The notes below the pieces were generated by a model. It worked only from the letters and a program-made list of their open reading frames with translations, did no database searches and was not told the DNA's origin. A DNA stretch of 44,010 nt from contig JAQUTW010000019.1 of assembly GCA_028694215.1 (NCBI GenBank), positions 1 through 44,010 on the forward strand, in the 5' to 3' direction. Made by a program: the position numbers and the translations under genes. This document shows positions 1-7,807 of this stretch, piece by piece (position 1 is the first letter of the stretch; the number at the start of each line of letters is the position of its first letter). The stretch comes from Paludibacteraceae bacterium (GTDB lineage: Bacteria > Bacteroidota > Bacteroidia > Bacteroidales > Paludibacteraceae).

Positions 1-58
1 CAATTTGCTGAAATTTACGCTCTGAAATGTGCGAACCATCAAAATACTTGTTTTTCAT
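1..58 (-). CDS. Transposase, N-terminal fragment (IS1595-like), runs off the window
   Basis: On the minus strand an ATG at 58-56 opens a frame beginning MKNKYFDGSHISERKFQQI, which continues past position 1. The pattern MKNKYF..SHISE.KF.QI resembles, from memory, the N-terminus of IS1595-superfamily (IS1016/ISPna2-like) transposases of Bacteroidetes, where an N-terminal segment precedes the DDE domain. Only 19 codons are present, so no catalytic residue can be seen. A leader of about 130 bases separates the start from the inferred IS end. It contains a short inverted repeat (59-65 with 75-81) and a hairpin (106-131) that could limit read-in transcription. The assignment depends on sequence outside the window. 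Confidence 0.55.
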   Translation of the reverse strand, partial: MKNKYFDGSHISERKFQQI

Positions 59-89
59 CTCTGTATCAATTAGTTACAGAGGTAAAATT

Positions 90-190
90 ACGCTAAAGTT
101 GTCTTGATGTTTTTTGCAGCAAAAAAACATCGTTATAAACAATTATAAATTAGCAACTTATAAGCAAAAAAAACGCTAAAGTTGTCTTGA
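90..190. repeat. Direct repeat of the IS end motif (90-107 and 173-190)
   Basis: The 18-mer ACGCTAAAGTTGTCTTGA occurs at 90-107 and again at 173-190, in the same orientation, 83 bases apart. The outer copy lies at the inferred IS terminus. The inner copy lies between the terminus and the transposase start. The spacer contains a near-perfect inverted repeat at 106-131 (GATGTTTTTTGC against GCAAAAAAACATC). A subterminal copy of a terminal motif is typical of a transposase-binding site, but that role is inferred here. Confidence 0.75.
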
Positions 191-193
191 ACC

Positions 194-321
194 AATATTT
201 TATATAGGTTACTGCGGTCGCAGGGCAACTGACGAGCAAGCCATGCAACACTGCGTCCCTGTAAACGGAGAGTTTGGCGTATGGTATGACCAATATGTAT
301 GGGTGGTTGTGACGATTGCAT
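194..321 (-). pseudogene. HTH DNA-binding protein, truncated by the IS
   Basis: Reading on the minus strand from ATG 321-319, the first 43 residues form a recognisable helix-turn-helix region: HIGHTIRQTLRLQGRSV, then WLARQLPCDRSNLYKIL. Small Bacteroidales HTH proteins continue after this motif with another helical segment. Here, directly after KIL, the frame passes into the IS end sequence and stops at 133 with an unrelated AT-rich tail. The simplest reading is a gene interrupted by the insertion, with its 3' part lost or lying beyond position 1. An alternative is a native short protein with an unusual C-terminus. Confidence 0.6.
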
Positions 322-403
322 AAAAAAGGCGTAAACCGTTGTTACTCATTTACGAAACCAAGGTATCGCCAAACACCCTTACAAATAAATAAGCAACACA
401 GCC

Positions 404-424
404 CACGCCCCTTAAGGGGACGTG
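404..424 (-). terminator. Imperfect palindrome, possible terminator of the small gene at 495-752
   Basis: CACG and CGTG flank a perfect 12-base palindrome, CCCCTTAAGGGG (408-419). It lies just downstream of the minus-strand gene ending at 495. No long T tract follows, so a terminator role is uncertain. Confidence 0.3.
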
Positions 425-494
425 AACTTTCGCACAGCTTATTCTCTTGCAAAATTTTGGCGAATTTCAGGTTTCGAGAATAAGAGCAAAAGCT

Positions 495-752
495 CTAAAA
501 ACTATTTATTTTACGCCACAAAAGTAATAAAAAAAAAGAGCGGGATAAAAATTTACTGTTTTCTTTCCACAAAAAATAAAGCGAACCGCTTTTGTTACGA
601 TTCGCCTTATCACGTTTTCGGTTGTATTTCTTTGTGTTTACAACCACATTCCGATAGTTTATCGGATGTCCGAACTGTGCGATTTCATCTTCTCTGCTTT
701 TTTTGCGTGCAGCTTTCAAAAAGAGCAACTGCATGTTTTTCTTCCTTTTCAT
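495..752 (-). CDS. Small basic protein of unknown function (85 aa)
   Basis: The ATG at 752-750 is preceded on the minus strand by a perfect AGGAGG (plus-strand CCTCCT at 757-762) five bases upstream. This is notable because most genes in this window lack a Shine-Dalgarno sequence. The protein is Lys/Arg-rich, with a core FLKAARKKSREDEIAQFGHP and a further basic stretch around NTKKYNRKRDKANRNK. The core resembles short conserved hypothetical proteins that I recall from Bacteroidales, with no known function. The last 25 residues are low in complexity and may not be part of the conserved protein. It lies between the truncated HTH gene and the TPR lipoprotein, on the same strand as both. A plus-strand frame over the same bases (422-802) looks like its shadow. 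Confidence 0.6.
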   Translation of the reverse strand: MKRKKNMQLLFLKAARKKSREDEIAQFGHPINYRNVVVNTKKYNRKRDKANRNKSGSLYFLWKENSKFLSRSFFLLLLWRKINSF

Positions 753-781
753 TTTTCCTCCTACATTTATTTATTAAAAAT

Positions 782-813
782 AAAAACAGCTACCCAAAAT
801 GAGCAGCTGTTTT
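782..813 (-). terminator. Rho-independent terminator of the TPR lipoprotein gene
   Basis: AAAACAGCT (783-791) pairs with AGCTGTTTT (805-813). On the minus strand the hairpin is followed by a T-rich run. It sits about 20 bases after the stop of the gene at 834-2540. Confidence 0.75.
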
Positions 814-833
814 ATAACTATATTATGCGAATT

Positions 834-2540
834 TTATTTCACGATGGCAGCAAATGCTTCATCTTTCATAAATTCTGCAAATTCAATATCTTTTGCAGCT
901 TTAGCTTTAAAATCGGCATTCTGCTCAATTGCCTTTTTCAAATTATCGGACGCTAAAGTACGGTCGTTTGTGCGAGCACCTACTACTGCCAACAAATAAC
1001 TTGTTGTAGCATTGGGTTTTTTTACACTTTCCAAAACTGTGCGTGCTCCTGTATAATCTTTTGTCAAAATTTTAGCCAAAGCAGCATTGTTTATTTTTGC
1101 ATCACCAAACAAAGAAACAGCTTTCTTATAATCAGCTTTCTTTATAGCCAATACACCGTTTGCGCAATCTAAAGCAGCACCTACGCCACCTGCATTACCA
1201 AAATATTCTTCAGCTTTTGCATCGTCACATTTTGCCAAAGCTACCAAACCAGCATTAAAGTTAGCATTAACACATTTTGCATTCAATTCCAAAGCTTTTG
1301 CTGCACAACGTTCTGCCTCATCAACCTGACCTAATTCATATTTAACTGAAGCCAAATTGTTAAATCCTCTGTAATCTTCAGGATAATTTTCTGTAGCCAA
1401 CAAATAAATTTCAGCTTTTTGATTCAAATCATTAGTTAATGTAGCTGCATAAAGAACTTCTTCTATAGAAAGATCTTTGCTTTTTTGTGCTGCCAACGAA
1501 GCAATTTCTTCATCTGATTTACCAATTACATCTATTAATAAAGTCATTTTTGAACGACGTAATTGTGGTAAAATATCATCGGCAATAACTTTAAATGCTG
1601 TAGATAAGTTTTTGATTTCTTTTTCACGTTGGTCAGAATCAGAATACATAGATAAAACACGCAAAATAAGTTGTTTGTCTTGAATATCAGATTTTTCCAT
1701 TAATTTTTGGAAACCGTCCCAGTCTTCAGCTGTAAATTTAGAACTGATGGTAACTTCAGCTTTCAATTTTTTCAATTCATTATTAATATATTTTACAGAT
1801 GATTTATCACGAGCACTTGCCAATTTTTCGTTCAAATCTACACCACCATCAGGAGAAGCGTAAGAAGAAATTTCCAAACCTTTCATTTCAAGATTTTGAG
1901 AATCTTTTGCCATTTGAATTTTCTTTGTCAAATTAATGACACCTTCAGATTTTAATTCCGATTTACGAATATCCGATTTTTGAATCAAGAAACGAATTTC
2001 AGCTTCTTGTCTTTCTTGAATAATTCTTTGAAATTTATCGGCTTCTATTTGTGATGTCAAATCACCTGTACCTGCATTAGCAGATACTAAAAGCGGAGTA
2101 ATATTTACACCGTCAGCAATTTTTTCTGCCGGTAAATCATATACTTTATCTTTAATTTTACATTGAACTTCTACCCAAAGTTCAGAACTTTCCATGGCAG
2201 GATCATAAGTAAATACAGCTTTTTGACTATATTTGCCACCCATTTTATAAGAAATAACCTGATTATTGTCTTTTACTTTTTCACCTTGATAAATCACGGG
2301 TTCAGCTTTGAAAACAGCATCCGATGTTTTTGATTTTAAAACCGGAGTTACTGTCATAATCATGTTTTTAGTAAAATACTTAACAGGAAAACTTCCATCA
2401 ATGGTAACTTCTACTTTTCCGGCATGATTTTCAAGTGGAGAAGGTGTTACCGTTAAACTTTGAATAAATTCTTTTGGCGGTTTACATGCCGATAAAGCAA
2501 GAACAACCAAAAATAACGCAAAAATCGATTGTTTTTTCAT
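834..2540 (-). CDS. Lipoprotein with OmpA-related and TPR regions
   Basis: Start chosen at ATG 2540-2538 because it opens directly into a lipoprotein signal peptide (MKKQSIFALFLVVLALSAC), giving 568 aa with the lipidated Cys at residue 19. An earlier in-frame start at 2594 would put 18 residues before the signal. A beta-rich N-terminal region follows. An OmpA-C-like segment lies at about residues 180-255, including SSYASPDGGVDLNEKLASAR, similar to peptidoglycan-binding domains. TPR-like helices occupy about 375-455 (for example NNLASVKYELGQVDEAERC). The C-terminus is Ala-rich and helical. It probably sits in the periplasm anchored to a membrane and contacts cell wall or envelope machinery. 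Similar lipoproteins are common in Bacteroidales, but I do not know a specific function. A -7 promoter element lies at 2592-2599 and a terminator at 782-813, so it appears monocistronic. Confidence 0.85.
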   Translation of the reverse strand: MKKQSIFALFLVVLALSACKPPKEFIQSLTVTPSPLENHAGKVEVTIDGSFPVKYFTKNMIMTVTPVLKSKTSDAVFKAEPVIYQGEKVKDNNQVISYKMGGKYSQKAVFTYDPAMESSELWVEVQCKIKDKVYDLPAEKIADGVNITPLLVSANAGTGDLTSQIEADKFQRIIQERQEAEIRFLIQKSDIRKSELKSEGVINLTKKIQMAKDSQNLEMKGLEISSYASPDGGVDLNEKLASARDKSSVKYINNELKKLKAEVTISSKFTAEDWDGFQKLMEKSDIQDKQLILRVLSMYSDSDQREKEIKNLSTAFKVIADDILPQLRRSKMTLLIDVIGKSDEEIASLAAQKSKDLSIEEVLYAATLTNDLNQKAEIYLLATENYPEDYRGFNNLASVKYELGQVDEAERCAAKALELNAKCVNANFNAGLVALAKCDDAKAEEYFGNAGGVGAALDCANGVLAIKKADYKKAVSLFGDAKINNAALAKILTKDYTGARTVLESVKKPNATTSYLLAVVGARTNDRTLASDNLKKAIEQNADFKAKAAKDIEFAEFMKDEAFAAIVK

Positions 2541-2591
2541 ACTAAATTTTTTTTTATTGGTTATGAATAATATAAAATCAAAAATATCATG

Positions 2592-2599
2592 CAAATATA
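2592..2599 (-). promoter_or_regulatory. Bacteroidetes -7 promoter element for the TPR lipoprotein gene
   Basis: Minus-strand TATATTTG matches TAnnTTTG and lies about 50 bases upstream of the chosen start. No well-spaced -33 TTG was found. Confidence 0.55.
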
Positions 2600-3204
2600 C
2601 ACATATTACATCAAAAAAGCGACTTTTTTTTTGAAAAAAAATGTTTTCAATTTATTATAACAAATAAAATATTGATTATAAGTTAATTATAAAATTATAA
2701 TTTGTATAAAAACAAAAAAATAGACACTGTTTTATCGTTTTACATTTCAATAAAAGAGCGATTTTATGAATCATTATTCTTTAAAAAGTGATTTTAAAAT
2801 GTCAAATATGTTTTTTATACCTTTGTTAAATGTCAATTTTTTTATTGAAACTGATATTTTGCAAAGTTTAATTGCATGTCTAAATTTTAGATGAAAATTG
2901 TAATTTTCAAATTTTTATTATATATATGTTTTAAATAGAAACTTAAAAAGAAATATGTTGATAATAATAGCTTGTTAAAATCATTCATATTTTTATTAAC
3001 TATTTTATAATAAGATAATTATAAGTATAAAAAACTATTCAAAAAAAGTTGATAACTATTTTTCAAAAAAAATTGAATGTGTATTGTTTTCTCAAAGTTT
3101 TGATTACCGATTTTTTTAAATGATTTTTCCAAATTTTTTTTTCTTTATTTTTAAAAAAATATATCACAAGTTTTCAACAATATTATCCACAGTCATTTTT
3201 TTTG
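2600..3204. other. AT-rich intergenic region with DnaA-box-like sites; candidate oriC
   Basis: About 600 bases of very AT-rich DNA separate the divergent TPR lipoprotein gene and mnmG, with no coding frame. A perfect DnaA box, TTATCCACA, lies at 3183-3191. Related 9-mers lie at 3171-3179 (TTTTCAACA), 2956-2964 (minus-strand TTATCAACA) and 3047-3055 (minus-strand TTATCAACT). Four boxes within 240 bases, two in each orientation, next to mnmG, with parS-like sites 2 kb away, fit a replication origin. In several phyla mnmG (gidA) lies near oriC. dnaA itself is not in the window, so this remains a hypothesis. Confidence 0.5.
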
Positions 3205-3212
3205 TATCTTTG
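3205..3212 (+). promoter_or_regulatory. -7 promoter element of mnmG
   Basis: TATCTTTG matches TAnnTTTG, 22 bases before the ATG at 3235. It argues against translation starting upstream of this point. Confidence 0.65.
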
Positions 3213-3234
3213 TAATCCTTTTTATTTTTCAAAT

Positions 3235-5112
3235 ATGTTATTTAATTACGATGTTATTGTAGTAGGCGCCGGTCATGCAGGTTGTGAAGCAGCTTGTGCT
3301 GCGGCCAATATGGGTTCTAAAACTCTGTTGATTACAATAGACATGAATAAAATAGCTCAGATGAGTTGTAATCCTGCCATTGGTGGAATAGCTAAAGGTC
3401 AAATTGTCAGAGAAATAGATGCGCTTGGAGGATATATGGGAATTGTTACGGATATGACGGCAATTCAATTTCGTATGTTGAATAGTTCCAAAGGACCGGC
3501 TATGTGGAGTCCGCGTTCGCAAAGCGATAGAATGCAATTTATTATTAAATGGCGCGAGATTCTTGATAAAACTCCAAATTTACATATTTGGCAAGATATG
3601 GTTACACAACTTATATTTGATAAAAATAAGGTTGTTGGTTGTCATACCGCTATGGGTATAGAATTTTCTGCAAAAAGCGTTGTGCTTACGTGTGGTACTT
3701 TTTTGAATGGATTAATGCATATAGGACATACTCAATTGGTGGGAGGTCGCATTTCTGAACCTGCTGCTTTTGGTGTAACCGAACAATTAAAAGAGTATGG
3801 TTTTGTAACTGATCGTATGAAAACCGGAACTCCGGTACGTTTAAATGGTAATACGATTGATTTTTCTAAAATGATAGAACAACAAGGCGAAAATGATTTT
3901 CATAAATTTTCATTTCTTAATTATAAACCGCGTCCTTTGCCACAACGTAGTTGTTGGATTACTTATACAAATGAAAAAACTCATGAAGTTTTACGCAGTG
4001 GACTGAAAGATTCACCTTTATATAATGGTCAGATAAAAAGTATAGGTCCGCGTTATTGTCCGAGCATTGAAACTAAAATAGTAACTTTTGCCGATAAAAC
4101 ACAGCATCAACTTTTTTTGGAGCCGGAAGGTGCTTATACGCAAGAATATTATTTAAATGGTTTTTCTTCTTCGTTGCCGATAGATATACAGTTTGCTGCG
4201 CTTAAAACAATTCCGGGTTTGGAACATGCACAGGCTTATCGTCCGGGTTATGCCATTGAATATGATTTTTTTGATCCGACACAACTTAATCATACACTTG
4301 AAACAAAATTAGTAAAAAATCTGTTTTTTTCCGGACAGATAAATGGTACAACAGGCTATGAGGAAGCTGCCGGTCAAGGTTTGATTGCCGGAATTAATGC
4401 ACATATAAATTGTAGTGGAGGCACTGCGTTTACTTTAGGTCGCGACGAAGCATATATTGGCGTTCTCATTGATGATTTGGTAACAAAAGGAGTAGATGAA
4501 CCTTATCGTATGTTTACTTCGCGTGCCGAATATCGCATTTTATTGCGCCAAGATGATGCCGATGTACGTTTAACAGAAAAATCTTATAAAATTGGTTTGG
4601 CAACCGCAGAGCGTTTCGAATTATTAAAATCCAAACAATTGGCAGTTAATTCGCTTATTGATTTTATCAATGAATATTCGGTAAAAGCGTCAAAAATTAA
4701 TCCGTTATTGGAAACTTTTGGAATTTCGCCCATGAAACAATCAACTAAATTGTACAACTTAATTTTACGACCGCAATTAAATATTTCCATTTTGGAAAAC
4801 ATTTTACCTGATTTCTCAAAAAAAATTTCCCAAATAGAACCATTGCGACGTGAAGAAATAATTGAAGCTGCAGAAATAAAAATCAAATATTCGGGTTATA
4901 TTGAACGTGAAAAAATAATAGCTGATAAACTTCATCGATTGGAGAATATTAAAATTGAGGATAAATTTAATTATGCCGATATTCTTTCTTTATCTACAGA
5001 AGCGCGTCAAAAATTGATTAAAATAAATCCGCAAACGATAGGGCAGGCGAGTCGTATTCCGGGAATTTCACCAAATGATATAAATGTGTTATTAATTTTA
5101 TTAGGTCGTTAA
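3235..5112 (+). CDS. mnmG: tRNA uridine-5-carboxymethylaminomethyl modification enzyme MnmG (GidA)
   Basis: FAD-dependent partner of MnmE. The complex installs the carboxymethylaminomethyl group on U34 of certain tRNAs in the cytoplasm. Start set at ATG 3235 (625 aa, the normal family length). The open frame extends to a TTG at 3202, but that would lie upstream of the -7 element. The N-terminal dinucleotide-binding motif is [12 protein letters not shown]. Conserved stretches include [23 protein letters not shown], split here as [12 protein letters not shown] and REIDALGG, and later [16 protein letters not shown] and [18 protein letters not shown]. The C-terminal helical region for MnmE/tRNA contact is complete and ends in [18 protein letters not shown]. 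It is the first gene of a plus-strand run with apt and uvrC downstream. Confidence 0.97.
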   Translation: MLFNYDVIVVGAGHAGCEAACAAANMGSKTLLITIDMNKIAQMSCNPAIGGIAKGQIVREIDALGGYMGIVTDMTAIQFRMLNSSKGPAMWSPRSQSDRMQFIIKWREILDKTPNLHIWQDMVTQLIFDKNKVVGCHTAMGIEFSAKSVVLTCGTFLNGLMHIGHTQLVGGRISEPAAFGVTEQLKEYGFVTDRMKTGTPVRLNGNTIDFSKMIEQQGENDFHKFSFLNYKPRPLPQRSCWITYTNEKTHEVLRSGLKDSPLYNGQIKSIGPRYCPSIETKIVTFADKTQHQLFLEPEGAYTQEYYLNGFSSSLPIDIQFAALKTIPGLEHAQAYRPGYAIEYDFFDPTQLNHTLETKLVKNLFFSGQINGTTGYEEAAGQGLIAGINAHINCSGGTAFTLGRDEAYIGVLIDDLVTKGVDEPYRMFTSRAEYRILLRQDDADVRLTEKSYKIGLATAERFELLKSKQLAVNSLIDFINEYSVKASKINPLLETFGISPMKQSTKLYNLILRPQLNISILENILPDFSKKISQIEPLRREEIIEAAEIKIKYSGYIEREKIIADKLHRLENIKIEDKFNYADILSLSTEARQKLIKINPQTIGQASRIPGISPNDINVLLILLGR

Positions 5113-5114
5113 AA

Positions 5115-5130
5115 TGTTCCATGTGGAACA
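5115..5130. promoter_or_regulatory. parS-like palindrome 1
   Basis: TGTTCCATGTGGAACA starts two bases after the mnmG stop. It matches the widespread ParB site TGTTnCACGTGnAACA except for C to T in the centre. The pairing with a second site 49 bases downstream supports a real role. Confidence 0.6.
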
Positions 5131-5163
5131 TTGTGAGTATAAAAAATAGTTGTGAAATAAAAA

Positions 5164-5179
5164 TGTTCCACGTGGAACG
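5164..5179. promoter_or_regulatory. parS-like palindrome 2
   Basis: TGTTCCACGTGGAACG contains a perfect 14-base palindrome, GTTCCACGTGGAAC (5165-5178). It matches the ParB consensus TGTTnCACGTGnAACA in all but the last base. It lies in the short mnmG-apt gap. parS sites normally cluster close to oriC, which agrees with the candidate origin upstream of mnmG. Confidence 0.7.
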
Positions 5180-5193
5180 CAAATAAATTTATT

Positions 5194-5718
5194 ATGACAA
5201 TAGAAGAAGTAAAAAGTAACATTCGCGATGTGATGGATTTTCCAATCAAGGGAATTGTTTTCAAGGATTTAACTACTGCGTTTAAAAATCCCGATTGTAT
5301 GAAATTTTTTGAAAACGAGATGTATAATCTTTATAAAGATAAAGGTATTACAAAAATTATCGGTATCGAATCCCGCGGATTTATTATGGCACCGATTCTT
5401 GGTAATCGTTTGGGAATTGGGTTTGTTCCAATTCGTAAAAAAGGCAAATTGCCTGCCGAAACCATAGAAGTAAGTTATGCCAAAGAATATGGTGTAGATA
5501 TAATTCAGTTGCATAAAGATGCTTTGATGCCTGACGATGTGGTGTTGATTCACGACGACCTTTTAGCAACCGGTGGCACCATGAAGGCAGCTTGCGAATT
5601 GGTACGAAAATTTGGTGTCAAAAAAATATATGTCAATTTTTTAGTGGAACTGGAGTTTTTGAAAGGACGTGAAGTCTTTGATAAAAACATACAGGTAGAT
5701 TCCTTGATACATTATTAA
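5194..5718 (+). CDS. apt: Adenine phosphoribosyltransferase
   Basis: Salvages adenine: adenine plus PRPP gives AMP and pyrophosphate, in the cytoplasm. The 174-residue length is typical. The PRPP-binding signature is VLIHDDLLATGGTMKA near residue 115. The conserved region GIESRGFIMAPILGNRLGIGFVPIRK, seen in two parts around residues 56-82, is the adenine/PRPP-handling segment of Apt. The N-terminus (IRDVMDFPIKGIVFKDLTT) also matches the family. The gene starts 81 bases after mnmG, and the gap holds the two parS-like palindromes. A terminator follows at 5741-5774. No separate promoter was recognised, so it may be read from the mnmG promoter. Confidence 0.95.
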   Translation: MTIEEVKSNIRDVMDFPIKGIVFKDLTTAFKNPDCMKFFENEMYNLYKDKGITKIIGIESRGFIMAPILGNRLGIGFVPIRKKGKLPAETIEVSYAKEYGVDIIQLHKDALMPDDVVLIHDDLLATGGTMKAACELVRKFGVKKIYVNFLVELEFLKGREVFDKNIQVDSLIHY

Positions 5719-5740
5719 AATAGAAATATTTTTTGCACTA

Positions 5741-5774
5741 AAAAATCCTCGAAGGAAATTTCGGGGCTTTTTTG
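5741..5774 (+). terminator. Terminator after apt
   Basis: CCTCGAA pairs with TTCGGGG (one G-U pair) and is followed by CTTTTTT. It separates apt from the uvrC promoter. Confidence 0.7.
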
Positions 5775-5802
5775 TAAAATCTAAATCATAGTTGTATATT
5801 TG
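5772..5802 (+). promoter_or_regulatory. Bacteroidetes promoter of uvrC
   Basis: TTG at 5772-5774 and TATATTTG at 5795-5802 are separated by 20 bases. This matches the -33 TTG / -7 TAnnTTTG architecture and spacing of the phylum. The uvrC ATG lies 55 bases downstream. Confidence 0.7.
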
Positions 5803-5857
5803 CAATGGTCGTTGTCGTTCGTGGTTTTTAGTAGTTGGTTTGTTGCGCAAAAAAATT

Positions 5858-7675
5858 ATGGAAAGCCGTCTGGAACATATTAAGCAGCTAATTGCTGCAT
5901 TGCCTGATTCGCCCGGAGTTTATCAGTATTTCAATGAAGAGGGTACGATTATTTACGTTGGAAAGGCGGTAAATCTGAAGCGACGTGTATCGTCGTATTT
6001 TAATAAAACGCACGATTCGGTAAAGACAAATATATTGGTGCGCCACATTCACGATTTGAAATACATTGTGGTAAACTCTGAAAATGAGGCATTTCTGCTT
6101 GAAAATAACCTGATAAAAAAATATCAGCCTCGCTATAATATTCTTCTCAAAGACGGCAAAACGTATCCGTGGCTTTGCATTACACGTGAAGAATTTCCAC
6201 GTGTATTTAAAACACGTACGGTGATGAAAGGTGCCGATTACTTCGGACCCTATAGTTCGGTCTGGATGCTTGATACTTTGTTGGAGTTGATTCGTGAACT
6301 TTATCCTATTCGTACTTGTCGTTTCCCGTTGAATGGAGAAACGATTTCATCGGGAAAATATAAAGTGTGTTTGCAATATCACATTCATAACTGTACAGGT
6401 GTTTGCGCAGGGTTGCAGTCGTCTGCCGATTATCAAAAAATGATTGATGAAATCAAAGAAATTGCGAAAGGGAACAGTCATATTATTACCGATTATTTGT
6501 TGGTGCAAATGCAGCAGTTGGCTGTAGAACAACGTTTTGAAGAGGCGCAAAAATTAAAAGAAAAGTACGATTCTATCGTAAAATATCAGTCGAAAACCGT
6601 GATAACAACTACCAATGACGATAATCTTGATGTGTTTGGTTACGATGACGATGAAAATTCTGCATATATTAATATCCTTAGAATTTCAAAAGGGTCTGTT
6701 GTTCAGGGATTTACAATTGAATATCAGAAGAAATTAGATGAGCCGAAAGAGGAATTGTTGGCTTTTGGTATTTTGGAATTGCGTGAGCGTTTACACAGTA
6801 CTTCTAAAACATTAATTGTACCTTTTACTCCCGATTTATCGGAAGAAAATTTTGAATTTTTTGTACCGCAGCGTGGCGACAAAAAAAAATTGCTTGATTT
6901 GTCGCTTCAAAATGTGCGACAATATAAATTAGATAAGTTGAAACAAGCCGAAAAACTAAATCCTGACCAGCGCGCCATGCGATTGATGAAAGAGATTCAA
7001 AATACGCTCCATTTGTCAAGGTTGCCTCAAACGATAGAGTGTTTTGATAATTCGAATATTTCCGGAAGTGATGCCGTGGCAGCTTGTGTGGTATTCAAAA
7101 AATGTAAGCCGAGTAAAAAAGATTATCGTAAGTATATTATTAAAACGGTAACAGGTCCTGATGATTATGCTTCGATGCAGGAAGTTGTGCGGCGACGTTA
7201 TGGGCGGATGCTTGACGAAGGAACGCCGTTGCCCGATTTAATTTTGACAGATGGAGGCAAAGGACAGATGGAGGTTGTGCGCCAAGTTTTGGAAGATGAG
7301 TTGCAATTGAAAATTCCGATTGCCGGTTTGGTAAAAAACGACAGACACCGTACCAACGAATTACTTTTTGGTTTCCCGCCAAAAGTAGTCGGTTTGAAAC
7401 CTACCGATTTTATGTTTAAATTTTTAGGGTCGGTTCAGGAGGAAGTACATCGGTTTGCCATAACTTTTCATAGGGAGAAACGCAGTAAGCGACAGACGAC
7501 TTCTGAACTTGATGACGTGAAAGGTATAGGCGAAAAAACAAAAATTGACCTTTTACGACACTTTAAGAGTCTGAAACGTGCTAAATCGGCAAAAATTGAA
7601 GAACTTGCCGAAGTAGTGGGAAAATCCAAAGCGTCAATACTTTACGCACATTTTCATCCGAATTTAACCGCTTGA
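5858..7675 (+). CDS. uvrC: Excinuclease ABC subunit UvrC
   Basis: Makes both incisions around a lesion in nucleotide excision repair, recruited by UvrB. ATG 5858 gives 605 aa, the usual length. The longer open frame from 5792 starts within the promoter. The N-terminal GIY-YIG nuclease domain shows GVYQYFNEEGTIIYVGKAVN, with the catalytic region before residue 100. A UVR-type UvrB-contact segment lies near FEEAQKLKEKYDSI. The C-terminal RNase H-like nuclease shows FDNSNISGSDAVAACVVF and LILTDGGKGQ. A helix-hairpin-helix segment closes the protein (DDVKGIGEKTKIDLLRHF). All domains are present and intact. It is separated from apt by a terminator and its own promoter. No clear terminator follows. 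Confidence 0.97.
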   Translation: MESRLEHIKQLIAALPDSPGVYQYFNEEGTIIYVGKAVNLKRRVSSYFNKTHDSVKTNILVRHIHDLKYIVVNSENEAFLLENNLIKKYQPRYNILLKDGKTYPWLCITREEFPRVFKTRTVMKGADYFGPYSSVWMLDTLLELIRELYPIRTCRFPLNGETISSGKYKVCLQYHIHNCTGVCAGLQSSADYQKMIDEIKEIAKGNSHIITDYLLVQMQQLAVEQRFEEAQKLKEKYDSIVKYQSKTVITTTNDDNLDVFGYDDDENSAYINILRISKGSVVQGFTIEYQKKLDEPKEELLAFGILELRERLHSTSKTLIVPFTPDLSEENFEFFVPQRGDKKKLLDLSLQNVRQYKLDKLKQAEKLNPDQRAMRLMKEIQNTLHLSRLPQTIECFDNSNISGSDAVAACVVFKKCKPSKKDYRKYIIKTVTGPDDYASMQEVVRRRYGRMLDEGTPLPDLILTDGGKGQMEVVRQVLEDELQLKIPIAGLVKNDRHRTNELLFGFPPKVVGLKPTDFMFKFLGSVQEEVHRFAITFHREKRSKRQTTSELDDVKGIGEKTKIDLLRHFKSLKRAKSAKIEELAEVVGKSKASILYAHFHPNLTA

Positions 7676-7773
7676 GAATCGCTTTTTTGAAAGTTTTTGA
7701 ACGACGGGACATGAAAATTTGCCGAAAATCAGGTTTAAAAGATGCCTTTTAAGTCGCCTACAAAAAATTATTT

Positions 7774-7802
7774 TTGTGTTTTTGAAAAAAAACTTATATT
7801 TG
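7774..7802 (+). promoter_or_regulatory. Promoter of the structured ncRNA
   Basis: TATATTTG at 7795-7802 with TTG at 7774-7776 (spacer 18) matches the Bacteroidetes promoter. No coding frame follows; a structured RNA does. Confidence 0.65.
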
Positions 7803-7807
7803 CAAAT

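Larger units (their letters stand above)
1..193 (-). mobile_element. End of an IS1595-like insertion sequence (rest lies outside the window)
   Basis: The first 193 bases hold the 5' part of a transposase-like gene reading out of the window, a non-coding leader, and a probable IS end. On the minus strand the end begins GGTTCAAGACAACTTTAGCG at about 193. The boundary is inferred because an HTH gene is intact up to about 194 and then continues into sequence that does not fit its family. The opposite end and the target duplication are not visible. The IS family assignment rests only on the transposase N-terminus. Confidence 0.6.

Noticed and set aside
422-802. 126-aa plus-strand frame over the region of the small minus-strand gene
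   Set aside because: Cys/Phe/Ser-rich composition typical of an antisense shadow; the minus-strand frame has a strong AGGAGG and a conserved-looking core.
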